From: Pseudomonas yangonensis
Lineage (GTDB): Bacteria; Pseudomonadota; Gammaproteobacteria; Pseudomonadales; Pseudomonadaceae
Assembly (NCBI RefSeq): GCF_009932725.1
Contig: NZ_BLJU01000021.1
Location: 62,001-126,000 of the forward strand
Direction of reading: 5' to 3'
DNA: 64,000 nucleotides
The translations under genes were made by a program, and so were the position numbers. How positions within the stretch are numbered: position 1 is the first letter of the stretch; each line of letters starts with the position of its first letter. The notes under the pieces were generated by a model, which was not told the DNA's origin, did not search any database, and was given only the letters and a program-made list of their open reading frames with translations. Positions 39,164 through 47,748 of this stretch are shown one piece after another.

Positions 39164-40360
39164 ATGAGTCTCTTCTCTGCCGTCGAAATGGCTCCGCGCG
39201 ATCCCATCCTGGGCCTCAACGAAGCATTCAACGCGGACACCCGCAGCACCAAGGTCAACCTTGGCGTGGGCGTCTATTACAACGAGGAGGGGCGAATTCC
39301 GCTGCTGCGCGCCGTCGCAGAAGCCGAAAAGGTACGTATCGAGGCGCACGCACCGCGTGGTTACCTGCCGATCGAAGGCATCGCCGCCTATGACAAGGCC
39401 GTACAGGAACTGCTGTTCGGCAAGGGCGCAGCGCTGATCGAAGCCGGCCGCGTGATCACCACCCAGGCCCTGGGCGGTACCGGTGCATTGAAAATCGGCG
39501 CCGACTTCCTCAAGCGCCTGCTGCCGGACGCCACCGTGGCCATCAGCGACCCGAGCTGGGAAAACCACCGCGCCCTGTTCGAATCCGCCGGCTTCCCGGT
39601 GCAGAACTACCGCTACTACGATCCGTTCAGCAACGGCGTGAACCGCGGCGGCATGCTCGAAGACCTGCGCAACCTGCCGGCCCGTTCCATCGTCGTGCTG
39701 CACGCCTGCTGCCACAACCCGACCGGCGTCGACCTGCAGCTGGAAGACTGGAAAGCCGTACTGGAAGTGCTGCGCGAGCGCGAGCACGTGCCCTTCCTCG
39801 ACATCGCCTACCAGGGCTTCGGTGACGGCATCGACCAGGACGCCGAGGCCGTGCGCCTGTTCGCCGAATCGGGCCTGGAGTTCTTCGTCTCCAGCTCCTT
39901 CTCCAAGTCGTTCTCGCTGTATGGCGAACGCGTGGGCGCGCTGTCCCTGGTCACCAGGAGCCGCGAAGAGTCGGCGCGCGTGCTGTCGCAGCTCAAGCGC
40001 GTGATCCGCACCAACTACTCCAACCCGCCGACCCACGGCGCCACCGTGGTCGCCAGCGTGCTCAACAGCCCCGAGCTGCGCGCCATGTGGGAAGCCGAAC
40101 TGGGCGAAATGCGCGATCGCATCCGCAGCATGCGCCTGGCCATGGTCGAGCAATTAACCGCACTGGGCGCCAAGCGTGACTTCAGCTTCGTTGCCGAGCA
40201 GCGCGGCATGTTCTCCTACTCCGGCCTCACCGTGGAGCAAGTGGAGCGCCTCAAGGAAGAGTTCGGCATCTACGCCGTCGGCACCGGCCGCATCTGCGTC
40301 GCCGCGCTGAACAAAGGCAACCTGGACAGCGTCACCCGCGCGATTCACGCGGTGCTGTAA
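39164..40360 (+). CDS. Aromatic-amino-acid (class I) aminotransferase
   Basis: This 398-aa PLP enzyme of aminotransferase family Ia has the PLP lysine K248 in SSSFSKSFSLYGERVG, cofactor residues N185, D213 and Y216, and the C-terminal substrate arginine in VGTGRICVAALN. It converts aromatic amino acids, and possibly aspartate, with 2-oxoglutarate; the TyrB/AspC split cannot be settled by eye. The ATG at 39164 (MSLFSAVEM) is the family start. A TATACT -10-like box lies about 85 bp upstream (39078-39083). A perfect hairpin follows the gene. Confidence 0.92.
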   Translation: MSLFSAVEMAPRDPILGLNEAFNADTRSTKVNLGVGVYYNEEGRIPLLRAVAEAEKVRIEAHAPRGYLPIEGIAAYDKAVQELLFGKGAALIEAGRVITTQALGGTGALKIGADFLKRLLPDATVAISDPSWENHRALFESAGFPVQNYRYYDPFSNGVNRGGMLEDLRNLPARSIVVLHACCHNPTGVDLQLEDWKAVLEVLREREHVPFLDIAYQGFGDGIDQDAEAVRLFAESGLEFFVSSSFSKSFSLYGERVGALSLVTRSREESARVLSQLKRVIRTNYSNPPTHGATVVASVLNSPELRAMWEAELGEMRDRIRSMRLAMVEQLTALGAKRDFSFVAEQRGMFSYSGLTVEQVERLKEEFGIYAVGTGRICVAALNKGNLDSVTRAIHAVL

Positions 40361-40389
40361 GCCGAAGCGGCACGGCGGCCATGAGACAG

Positions 40390-40417
40390 ATCCGATACCA
40401 ATGCCTTGGTATCGGAT
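40390..40417 (+). terminator. Perfect hairpin after the aminotransferase
   Basis: ATCCGATACCA and TGGTATCGGAT are 11-bp perfect arms with a six-base loop, 30 bp after the stop, followed by TTTCT. The T-run is short, so it may be a weak terminator or an RNA-stabilising stem. Confidence 0.6.
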
Positions 40418-40541
40418 TTCTATGCTCTCGCCGACCTCTCAGCTCTCGAAATGCCGGATCGTTTCTTTCTGCTCTAACTCGATTCGCCTCGATCCACGCG
40501 CACAATCTGAAACATACCTTCGCTCGAAAGCTACTGACAGT

Positions 40542-40697
40542 CAGGGCAACCGCCTTGGGCCGTTCCAGGTCGTAGCCAAGCAGTTTGCCCAAGTCGACGC
40601 GCAGCACGTCGAAGCTACAACCACGGGCCTGCAGCACCTGCGCCAGGTAGGCTGGCGGGCAATAATCGATATGAGTCAGGATCAGAACATCGGCCAT
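40542..40697 (-). pseudogene. Truncated GMP-synthase-like glutamine amidotransferase (N-terminal remnant)
   Basis: From an ATG at 40697 with GGAGG upstream, about 52 codons read MADVLILTHIDYCPPAYLAQ and on to YDLERPKAVAL. This resembles the start of class I GATase-domain proteins of the GMP-synthase-like type (strand, then long helix, then the segment before the expected GGPMS loop). Similarity stops there: the nucleophile Cys and all later motifs are absent, and the frame runs on into unlike, lower-GC sequence to a stop at 40332 inside the aminotransferase gene. Most likely it is the stub left by a deletion. The rest of the 459-bp spacer shows only the hairpin. Confidence 0.65.
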
Positions 40698-40819
40698 GAG
40701 CACCTCCGCCGCGCAGTCTGCGCGAGAAGGATTGGCAAGTCGAGGTGGGCTGGGAGTGGAAGCCACCGGCCGGACAACCGGCCGATGGTCTGTACTGGCG
40801 AGCGCCGCTGCATTCGCCT

Positions 40820-41164
40820 CTAACGCATGGCTGACGCTTTCACCTCCTGCGTAACCCCCCAACCATCCATCTTGCCGCCCAGCGGGACGACGATGGATTC
40901 CAGGTCATGTTCGAACTCGCCGATACCGGCATGGGTGGCGTACATCACTTTGCTGATCTGCAGGTGCCAGACGCCGTCCTCGCGGGCGGATATCTGGGCG
41001 TTGAGCGACTCGCCGCGAAAGTTTCTGGCCGCCATTCTGGCCCGTTCTTCGTCGGGAAAAATGGCGTAGAACTCGATCGGGTGAAACTGGGCGAAGTCGA
41101 ATCCCCCTTCTTTCATCCGACGCAGCACAGAAGTGCTGGAGTCTTCGTGGAAGGCTGTGCTCAT
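40820..41164 (-). CDS. RraB-like ribonuclease E inhibitor domain protein
   Basis: This 114-aa protein carries the RraB fold pattern: IEFYAIFPDEERARMAARNFRGE, an HLQISKVMYATHAGI segment, and a closing GGKMDGWG. RraB binds RNase E and slows RNA decay in E. coli. This one lacks the acidic extension of enteric RraB, so it is a short stand-alone relative; whether it touches RNase E is unknown. A GAGGGGG site lies before the ATG at 41164. The following 300 bp (41165-41465) contain no gene, only a small stem ACCGTCC-CAA-GGACGGT at 41214-41230. Confidence 0.8.
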   Translation of the reverse strand: MSTAFHEDSSTSVLRRMKEGGFDFAQFHPIEFYAIFPDEERARMAARNFRGESLNAQISAREDGVWHLQISKVMYATHAGIGEFEHDLESIVVPLGGKMDGWGVTQEVKASAMR

Positions 41165-41468
41165 AAACGACCCCCTCTCAGGCTATGGATGGATTAACCG
41201 CTTTCCCAATGCAACCGTCCCAAGGACGGTGTCGCGGCCCTGCCGAACGTCTCTAACAATGGATCTTAGAAACACCCGGACGGCGCCGCCCCGAGAATCG
41301 AGCAGGTGCTCGATGTGTCTACTGCAAGCGTATCGACGACTGCCCGGCAGAACGCCAGACTGAAACCGTCTACACAAGAGTAGTCGCTGAATGAGGGGTT
41401 CGCGTCATGCAGAAAGCCTTTGTGACAAAGCCGGCGACCAGCGGCAACTGGCCAGCTCAGGCCAACGG

Positions 41469-42227
41469 CTAACGACTGAGCCAGGCCATCAACAGCCTGT
41501 TGATCCAGCCGGGTGTGATCTGCCCAAGATTGAAGAGCACACCGAACTGCAACCCCACCGGGCGATGCACGGCACTGGCGTGAGCCTGCTTCCAGGCCGC
41601 TTTGGCGATCTGCTCGGCCTCCAGGCGTACGCCCAGACGCTGCATCACCGCGGGACGCTGCGCCTGGCTGCGCACCATCGGCGTATCGACGAACGGCGGC
41701 ATCAGGTCACCGACGCGAATGCCATGCTCACGCCACTCCAGCTCCAGCGCCTCGGTCAGCCCGCGTACGGCGAACTTGCTGGCCGAGTAGCTGGCCAGCT
41801 GCGGTACGCCGTAGAGTGCCGAAGCCGAGCCCATGTTGATCACTTGCGCCCCAGGCGTAGCCTTGAGGTAGGCAAAGGCCGCATGGCAGAGGTTGAGCAC
41901 GCCGAGCACATTGATCTGTACCAGGCGCGTGTGCTGCTCCAGTTCGATGTCGACGAAGGCGCCGGTACGCAAGATGCCGGCACCATTGAACAGCAGGCGC
42001 AACTGGCCGCCACCTTGCGTGCAGAATTCGGTCACAGCTGCCTGTACTGCTGCGGCATCGACCACATCCAGCGGAGCGTGCCATGCGCCACCCAGCTCAG
42101 CGGCCAATGCAGCCAGCGCCCCTTCATCGACATCGAGCAAGCCGACGCGCCAACCCCGTGCGTGAAACAGCCGCGCTGTGGCTGCGCCAATCCCCGATGC
42201 AGCGCCGCTGATAAGCATGTTGTTCAT
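41469..42227 (-). CDS. Short-chain dehydrogenase of the BVMO cassette
   Basis: This 252-aa classical SDR has cofactor motif SGAASGIG (7-14), NGAG as FNGAG, and catalytic Ser and Tyr-Lys in SASALYG and YSASKFA. It probably interconverts an alcohol and the ketone used by the upstream monooxygenase (inference). Its ATG at 42227 overlaps the stop of the hydrolase gene as TGATG, so it is the third gene of a tightly coupled three-gene operon. A GTG one codon earlier is also possible. Confidence 0.9.
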   Translation of the reverse strand: MNNMLISGAASGIGAATARLFHARGWRVGLLDVDEGALAALAAELGGAWHAPLDVVDAAAVQAAVTEFCTQGGGQLRLLFNGAGILRTGAFVDIELEQHTRLVQINVLGVLNLCHAAFAYLKATPGAQVINMGSASALYGVPQLASYSASKFAVRGLTEALELEWREHGIRVGDLMPPFVDTPMVRSQAQRPAVMQRLGVRLEAEQIAKAAWKQAHASAVHRPVGLQFGVLFNLGQITPGWINRLLMAWLSR

Positions 42228-43156
42228 CACACACCCCGCTCACGAAGAAAGGCCACCACGCGTGCGATGGCGTAGTCCGCAGCGCCTAACATGCCGACAT
42301 GCGCCTGAAAGACGTGCCACAGCCCCGGATAGCGCTCCAGACGCACATCCAATCTGGCCGCCTCGGCGCACTTTGCCAGGCGCAGGCTATCGTTCAGCAG
42401 CAACTCGTCTTCGCCTACCTGGATCAACGTCGGCGGCAGAGGGCTGAGGTCGGCGAACAGCGGCGACACACCCGGATCGTTGCGCGGCAGATCGGCGGGG
42501 CAATACAGCTGCGCAGCCTGTTCGATCCAGCGCGGGTGGAGCAGCGGATCGCCGGCCGGCGGCTGGTGCATCTGGTCGCCAGTGAAGTCGGTGACCGGCG
42601 AGAAGCACACCAGTGCGACAGGCGCCGGCAGGCCGAGCTCGATGATGCGCAGGCAACCGACCAGGCTGAGGTTGCCGCCCGCCGAGTCGCCGCCAATGGC
42701 GATCTGTTCGGGCCTATAGCCGGACTGCAGCAACGCCTGGTAAGCCGCCACCACGTCATCGCGCGCCGCCGGATAGGGATGCTCCGGGGCCAGGCGGTAA
42801 TCCAGCGCGCAGACGTCCAGGGCGCCGCGCTTGGCCAGGCTGGCACAAATGCCCCGGTGCGTATCCGGCCCACCGATCATGAAAGCGCCGCCGTGCAGGT
42901 AGAGCAGCACACTGCCGCGGCTGCCAGGTGGCCGATGCCACTCGCAAGGGCGCCCGGCCAGGGTCGCGGCACTGCGGCTGACGCCGCGCGGCGTCAGGGT
43001 GATGGCGGTGAGCATACGCAGTACGCGGCGCTGCCCCGACACAGGCATCGGCGGCCGCACCAGGCCGCGGAAGAACAGGCGCAGAAAGCCGCGCAACAGG
43101 CCGCGCAGCAGCATCTGCTCGGCGGCTGGGGCCCTGAAATCAGCGGACGCAGTCAT
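42227..43156 (-). CDS. HSL-family alpha/beta hydrolase (esterase) of the BVMO cassette
   Basis: This 309-aa esterase of the hormone-sensitive-lipase family (bacterial family IV) has the oxyanion motif HGGAF (88-92), nucleophile motif GDSAGG (156-161, Ser158), acid in GEDELLLND and His in WHVFQ. It is suited to cleaving the ester that the neighbouring monooxygenase would make. The ATG at 43156 overlaps the monooxygenase 3' end by 17 bp and has GGAG upstream; a TTG at 43165 is less likely. It resembles LipR in position (see findings). Confidence 0.9.
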   Translation of the reverse strand: MTASADFRAPAAEQMLLRGLLRGFLRLFFRGLVRPPMPVSGQRRVLRMLTAITLTPRGVSRSAATLAGRPCEWHRPPGSRGSVLLYLHGGAFMIGGPDTHRGICASLAKRGALDVCALDYRLAPEHPYPAARDDVVAAYQALLQSGYRPEQIAIGGDSAGGNLSLVGCLRIIELGLPAPVALVCFSPVTDFTGDQMHQPPAGDPLLHPRWIEQAAQLYCPADLPRNDPGVSPLFADLSPLPPTLIQVGEDELLLNDSLRLAKCAEAARLDVRLERYPGLWHVFQAHVGMLGAADYAIARVVAFLRERGV

Positions 43157-44615
43157 AGTCGGCAAGCTCCGGAGTGCGGGTCATGAGGCGATAGGTGAAG
43201 GTGAAACCCGGCCAGTTGTTGGTGTGCTTGCCGGTGGCGGTCTGGTACCAGCTGTCGCAACCCTGTGCCCATATCGTTCGATGAGTCGCCCGTTGCAGCT
43301 CGACGTTGTAGGTGCTTTGTACCCTCGGGCGCAGATCGAGATAGCGCAGCCGCTGCTCGCGCAGTGCGCGCAGGCAGCCCAACACGTAGGCGTACTGGCT
43401 CTCCAACATGTAGAGAATGGAGTTGTGACCGAGGTTGGTATTCGGCCCGTAGAGCAGGAACAGATTGGGAAAGCCGCTGACGCTGATGCCCTTGTAAGCC
43501 TCGGCACCGTCCTTCCAGGCCTGGTTCAGGTCCACACCATCAAGGCCGCGAATACGCATCGGCGCGAGGAAATCGGTGGCGGTGAAGCCGGTGCCGTAGA
43601 TCAGCACATCGCAGGGATGCTCACGACCATCGGCCGTCACCAGCGAATGCTCGCGCACCTCGCGAATCGCCGAGTCGACGATCTCGACATTGGCCTGTGC
43701 CAGCGCCGGGAAGTAGTCGTTGCTGATCAGGATGCGCTTGCAGCCCATGGGATAGTCCGGCTGCAACTGAGCACGCTTGCCGACATCTGGCATCTGTCGC
43801 CGCAGATGGCGGATGAAACTGTGGCGAAACAGGCGCATCAGCCAGGGAAAGCGGATGAAAGCGACCGCCCGCCCCTCGTGATGCAGGTATTGCAGCAGGC
43901 GGTCGGCACGCTGCCATAGGGGCCAACGCTGTTTCAGGGCGATTTCCCAGGGGCGATAACGGCGATCCGGCTTGGCCAGCACATAAGCGGCCGAGCGCTG
44001 GAACAGGCTCAGGCTGGCGACCTTCGGCTGGATCTGCGGCACGAACTGGATCGCCGACGCGCCAGTGCCGATCACCGCCACGCGTTTGCCGCTCAGGTCG
44101 AGATCATGTCGCCAGCGCGCCGAATGAAAGGCCTCTCCCCGGAAGCGCTCCAGGCCGGGCAGTTTCGGGTAGGCCGGCCGATTGAGCTGGCCGCAGGCAC
44201 TGACCAGCGCCTGCGCTTCGATCACCTCACCTCCCGCCACTTCGACCCGCCAGACGCCGCGCGCGGCATCGAACTCGGCGCCCAGCACTTCGCTGTTCAG
44301 GCGGATATGCGGGCGCAGCCGGTGATTCTCCACGCACTGCAGGATGTAGGCATGGATTTCCGCCTGCGGCGCGAACTTGCGCGACCAGTCGTGCTTGGGT
44401 TCGAAGGAAAAGGAATACAGGTGCGAAGGTACGTCGCAGGCGGCGCCCGGGTAACTGTTGTCGCGCCAGGTACCGCCGACCTCACCGGCCTTCTCCAGTA
44501 ACAGGAAGTCGTCCTCACCGGCCTTGCGCAACTGCATGGCCAGACCAACACCGGCAAAGCCGCTGCCGATGATCAGTACGCGCCAGGGCGCGTTCGTACG
44601 GGGGTTGTTGTGCAT
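43140..44615 (-). CDS. Flavin-containing Baeyer-Villiger-type monooxygenase
   Basis: This 491-aa FAD/NADPH enzyme has two Rossmann motifs (GSGFAG 17-22; GTGASA 183-188), the FAD-region signature GGTWRDNSYPGAACD (47-61) and the type I BVMO fingerprint FRGEAFHSARW (158-168). The last position of the fingerprint is W-R-H-D rather than the usual W-P or W-D. It should insert oxygen beside a ketone carbonyl to give an ester, or hydroxylate a related substrate. It is the first gene of the operon with the esterase and SDR, divergent from an AraC regulator. Confidence 0.9.
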   Translation of the reverse strand: MHNNPRTNAPWRVLIIGSGFAGVGLAMQLRKAGEDDFLLLEKAGEVGGTWRDNSYPGAACDVPSHLYSFSFEPKHDWSRKFAPQAEIHAYILQCVENHRLRPHIRLNSEVLGAEFDAARGVWRVEVAGGEVIEAQALVSACGQLNRPAYPKLPGLERFRGEAFHSARWRHDLDLSGKRVAVIGTGASAIQFVPQIQPKVASLSLFQRSAAYVLAKPDRRYRPWEIALKQRWPLWQRADRLLQYLHHEGRAVAFIRFPWLMRLFRHSFIRHLRRQMPDVGKRAQLQPDYPMGCKRILISNDYFPALAQANVEIVDSAIREVREHSLVTADGREHPCDVLIYGTGFTATDFLAPMRIRGLDGVDLNQAWKDGAEAYKGISVSGFPNLFLLYGPNTNLGHNSILYMLESQYAYVLGCLRALREQRLRYLDLRPRVQSTYNVELQRATHRTIWAQGCDSWYQTATGKHTNNWPGFTFTYRLMTRTPELADYDCVR

Positions 44616-44713
44616 TGTAGTGACCCGTGCATGGCGATGAGCTGATGCTACTTGCCCCGCCCTGCCTGGGTTATGGCATAGTCGGCCAGGATATTGTGAT
44701 TTTCGGACAACCT

Positions 44714-45739
44714 ATGTCAGCACCCTGGCCCGCCCGACGCAGCATCATCAGCATCCAGCTGCTCACCCAACTGGGGCTCGACCTTGGCCTGAGCCTGGAC
44801 AGGTGCCTGCATGAAACCGGGCTCAGCCCGATGCAGCTGGCCAGCCTGAACGGGGAGATCGAAGCGCAGCGCGAACTGCAGTTGATCGCCAACCTGATCG
44901 AGGCGCTCCCCGCAGTCGAAGACCTGGGCCTGCAGGCCGGCCGCCGCTACCACGTGACCAGCTACGGTGCCTGGGGTTATGCGATTCTCAGCAGTGCCAC
45001 GGCACGTCAGGCGGCCGAGCTGGGCCTGCGTTATCACGGCCTGACCTACGCCTTCACCCGCATCAGCCTGAGCGTGGACGAAGCCGTCGCCAGCCTGAAC
45101 TTCGACGACAACGCCCTGCCCCCGGCCCTGCATGATTTCATCGTGCAACGCGACATGCTCGGCGCTCTGGTGGTCGTGCGCGAACTTCTCGGCAGCACAC
45201 TGCGGCTGCTGGACGTGGAATTGCGCCAGGCACCCCCTGCCGACGTTTCGCCCTTCATCGCCGCCTTCGGCCAGGCACCGCGTTTCGGCGCACCCTGCAA
45301 TCGAATGGGCTTTGCCGCCGACCTGCTGGACAACCCGCTGCCGCGGGCCAACCCACAACTGGTCAGCGCTTGCGAGCAACAATGCCAGGCAGTGCTGGCA
45401 CGCCATCAATGGCACCAGGGCCTGGCCGGGCGCGTACGCCAGTCGCTGCTGCAATCGCCAGGACAGATCGCCGACATGGAACAGGTCGCAGGCCGCCTGC
45501 ACCTGAGCAGTCGCACCCTGCGTCGCCGCCTGATAGCAGAAGGCACCAGCTTCCGCGCCCTGCAGGACGAAGTGCGCCAAGCCCTGGCCGAGGACCTGCT
45601 CGCTGCAGGCGGCCTGAGCCTGGAGGAAATTGCCGAACGCCTGGGTTATGGCGAGCTGTCCAATTTCATCCATGCCTTCAAACGCTGGAAAGGCACCACG
45701 CCTGGGCGCTATCAGCGTGAAGCGGGGCTGCTGGTATAA
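44714..45739 (+). CDS. AraC-family regulator with Arabinose_bd-type sensor domain
   Basis: This 341-aa regulator has an N-terminal sensor (about 10-200, GAWGYAILSSATARQAAELGL) of the OruR/VirS type and a C-terminal AraC helix-turn-helix pair (about 235-335; LHLSSRTLRRRL and IAERLGYGELSNFIHAFKRW). It is divergent from the monooxygenase operon across about 98 bp and is the likely activator. I chose the ATG at 44714; ATGs at 44627 and 44645 in frame are possible. It has no N-terminal methyl-accepting Cys box, so it is not Ada, despite the alkA-ogt pair just downstream. Confidence 0.88.
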   Translation: MSAPWPARRSIISIQLLTQLGLDLGLSLDRCLHETGLSPMQLASLNGEIEAQRELQLIANLIEALPAVEDLGLQAGRRYHVTSYGAWGYAILSSATARQAAELGLRYHGLTYAFTRISLSVDEAVASLNFDDNALPPALHDFIVQRDMLGALVVVRELLGSTLRLLDVELRQAPPADVSPFIAAFGQAPRFGAPCNRMGFAADLLDNPLPRANPQLVSACEQQCQAVLARHQWHQGLAGRVRQSLLQSPGQIADMEQVAGRLHLSSRTLRRRLIAEGTSFRALQDEVRQALAEDLLAAGGLSLEEIAERLGYGELSNFIHAFKRWKGTTPGRYQREAGLLV

Positions 45740-45805
45740 CTGTTTGCCAGTTTGAAAGTCATCTTCACGCTGACAACACCCGAACGCCGAGCTAGGGTGC
45801 CAGCC

Positions 45806-46684
45806 ATGAACATCATTACCCTGCTCCTGCCCTATCAACCGCCGTGGAACTGGCAACAATTCCACGGCCACTTCGCACTGCGCGCGATACCCGGCCTGGA
45901 GTCGCTGGGCGCGGATAGCTATAGCCGCGGCTTCAGCATCGACGGCGTGCCCGGCTGGCTGCGGGTGACGCCGCTGCCTGGGCAGAATGCACTGGAACTG
46001 CGCTGCCGTATCGCATCACCCGCGCATCTCGATCAACTGGAGCAGCGCGTAAGGCGCATGTTCGATCTCGACAGCGAGCCCGAAACCATTGCCCGCCACC
46101 TGAGCACCGATGAACTGCTGGCACCGCTGCTGCTGCGCAACCCCGGCCTGCGCCTGCCGGTGGCCTTCGATCCGTTCGAGCAGGCAGTACGCGCCATCGT
46201 CGGCCAGCAGGTCACGGTCAAGGCGGCAGTCACCATAGTCGGGCGACTGGTGCAGCGTGTCGGCACGCCGATCGAGACACCGCAAGCGCTGGGCATCAGC
46301 CGTCTGTTCCCCTCGCCGCAGGGGCTTGCCGAGGCCGATCTGACCGGCATCGGCATGCCCGGCAAGCGTGTGCAGTGCCTGCAGCATTTCGCTACGCGCA
46401 TTGCCGATGGCAGCCTCAAGCTCGACCTTCTAGACGGCAGCGCAGCGCTGATCCAGCGATTGTGCGCCCTGCCCGGCATCGGCCCTTGGACGGCGGAGTA
46501 CATCGCCCTGCGCGCCTTCGGTGAGGCCGATGCCTTTCCGGCCAGCGATCTGGGTCTGCTCAAGGCGCCGGTCTGGGGAATCGGCGGCATCGATGCGCGG
46601 CGCCTGAAAGCCCGCGCGGAAGCCTGGCGACCATGGCGGGCCTACGCTGCTGCGCATCTCTGGCATTGCTACTCGGGAGGCTGA
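45806..46684 (+). CDS. alkA: DNA-3-methyladenine glycosylase II
   Basis: This 292-aa base-excision enzyme removes alkylated purines. It has an N-terminal AlkA domain and the helix-hairpin-helix LCALPGIGPWTAEYIALRAFG followed by the catalytic Asp in FPASDLGL. The ATG at 45806 has AGGG upstream. Its stop is two bases before the ogt start, so the pair forms one repair operon. It lacks the Ada domain that is fused to AlkA in some bacteria. Confidence 0.9.
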   Translation: MNIITLLLPYQPPWNWQQFHGHFALRAIPGLESLGADSYSRGFSIDGVPGWLRVTPLPGQNALELRCRIASPAHLDQLEQRVRRMFDLDSEPETIARHLSTDELLAPLLLRNPGLRLPVAFDPFEQAVRAIVGQQVTVKAAVTIVGRLVQRVGTPIETPQALGISRLFPSPQGLAEADLTGIGMPGKRVQCLQHFATRIADGSLKLDLLDGSAALIQRLCALPGIGPWTAEYIALRAFGEADAFPASDLGLLKAPVWGIGGIDARRLKARAEAWRPWRAYAAAHLWHCYSGG

Positions 46685-46686
46685 CC

Positions 46687-47184
46687 ATGCATTACTGCCA
46701 CCACGACAGCCCCATCGGGCCACTGTTCATCGCAGGCGACGAAAGCGGCCTGCAACTGCTGCTGATGGAGCTGGACAGCCGCCCCTGGCGCATCGAGGCA
46801 AGCTGGCAGCCCGCCGGCCGTGAGCTGGATGCCGTGTGCCGCCAGCTCGATGAATACTTCGCCGGCAAGCGCCTCCAGTTCGACCTGCGTCTGGCGCCCA
46901 GGGGCACGACCTTTCAACAGGCGGTGTGGCAGGCACTGCAAGCGATTCCCTACGGTCGCACCTGCAGCTATTCGGAGCTGGCGCACGTCATCGGCAAGCC
47001 GCAGGCCGTAAGAGCGGTGGGAGCGGCCAACGGTGCCAACCCGATCTCCATCATCGTGCCCTGTCATCGGGTGATCGGCCGCAATGGCAGCCTCACCGGT
47101 TATGCCGGCGGCTTGCCGCGCAAGCAGCAGTTGCTGGAGCTGGAGGGCGTGTTGCAGCCCGTGCAGGCGCAACTGGCTTGGTAG
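46687..47184 (+). CDS. ogt: Methylated-DNA-protein-cysteine methyltransferase
   Basis: This 165-aa suicide enzyme takes methyl groups from O6-methylguanine. The acceptor Cys is in the motif IVPCHRVIG, with the RAVGAANGANP helix-turn-helix before it and GYAGG after it. It is directly behind alkA, giving a coupled repair of two alkyl lesions. Length fits the Ogt form (no Ada N-terminal domain). Confidence 0.95.
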   Translation: MHYCHHDSPIGPLFIAGDESGLQLLLMELDSRPWRIEASWQPAGRELDAVCRQLDEYFAGKRLQFDLRLAPRGTTFQQAVWQALQAIPYGRTCSYSELAHVIGKPQAVRAVGAANGANPISIIVPCHRVIGRNGSLTGYAGGLPRKQQLLELEGVLQPVQAQLAW

Positions 47185-47190
47185 CCGCTT

Positions 47191-47748
47191 CTAAGGTGCA
47201 GGGATACGAGCGAGAGGTTCGGCGCGCGAGCGCAGTGGCAAAGAGAGGATCAGCCCCTCACCCGAAGCTGGGAAGATGCCGGTCAGGGCGGTGATGTTGA
47301 CCTGATGTGAAACCAGCACCAGGGGCGCGCCACCGGGTAATTCGTTGATCAGGCGAATCAGCTCGGCGGTCTGCTCGACACCATCCTCGGGCCGCCCGAA
47401 GAAGGAATCCAGCGCAGCGAAGGGGTGCACCGGGCCGCGCTGCATGCCGCTGGCGGTATCCAGCGCACGGCACCAGCGGCTGCTGAGCAAACGTGGTCGC
47501 TCGATGCCCTGACGCGCGAGCAGCTCGCCCCAGCGCCGGGCCTCGGTGCGTCCTTGCGCATTGAGGTTGCGCTGAGTTTCGCATTGCCCGAGACGAAAAT
47601 TGGCCGGATCGCCGGTACCCGGCGCAGTGGCATGGCGCATGAGCAACACCGCGCGCCCTTCACGCAAGGCCTGCCAGGCATCGGCACTCTCTGCTGCTGT
47701 CCCCCAGAGCGGCAGTAGCACCAGAGCGAACAGCCACAGGCGGCTCAC
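47191..47748 (-). CDS. Exported histidine phosphatase-superfamily protein
   Basis: This 185-aa protein has a signal peptide (about 1-19) and the branch-1 histidine phosphatase core: LMRHA with the catalytic His, an SSRWCRALDTA segment, and VSHQ with the second His. The substrate is unknown; export suggests an envelope or periplasmic phosphate ester. It starts with GTG at 47748, which overlaps the stop of the small membrane protein gene (GTGA), so the two are coupled. Confidence 0.85.
   Translation of the reverse strand: MSRLWLFALVLLPLWGTAAESADAWQALREGRAVLLMRHATAPGTGDPANFRLGQCETQRNLNAQGRTEARRWGELLARQGIERPRLLSSRWCRALDTASGMQRGPVHPFAALDSFFGRPEDGVEQTAELIRLINELPGGAPLVLVSHQVNITALTGIFPASGEGLILSLPLRSRAEPLARIPAP

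Noticed and set aside
40332..40862. A complete 176-aa gene antisense to the aminotransferase end
   Set aside because: Only the part 40542-40697 resembles a known protein; the remainder runs through filler and into a certain gene, so it is called a pseudogene stub.
41391..42275. 294-codon plus-strand frame opposite the SDR of the BVMO cassette
   Set aside because: Shadow of a clear SDR gene; no start site or motif.
44714..45739. Ada-type regulator for alkA-ogt
   Set aside because: It lacks the N-terminal zinc/methyl-acceptor Cys domain; its sensor is of the Arabinose_bd type, and it is divergent from the monooxygenase operon.
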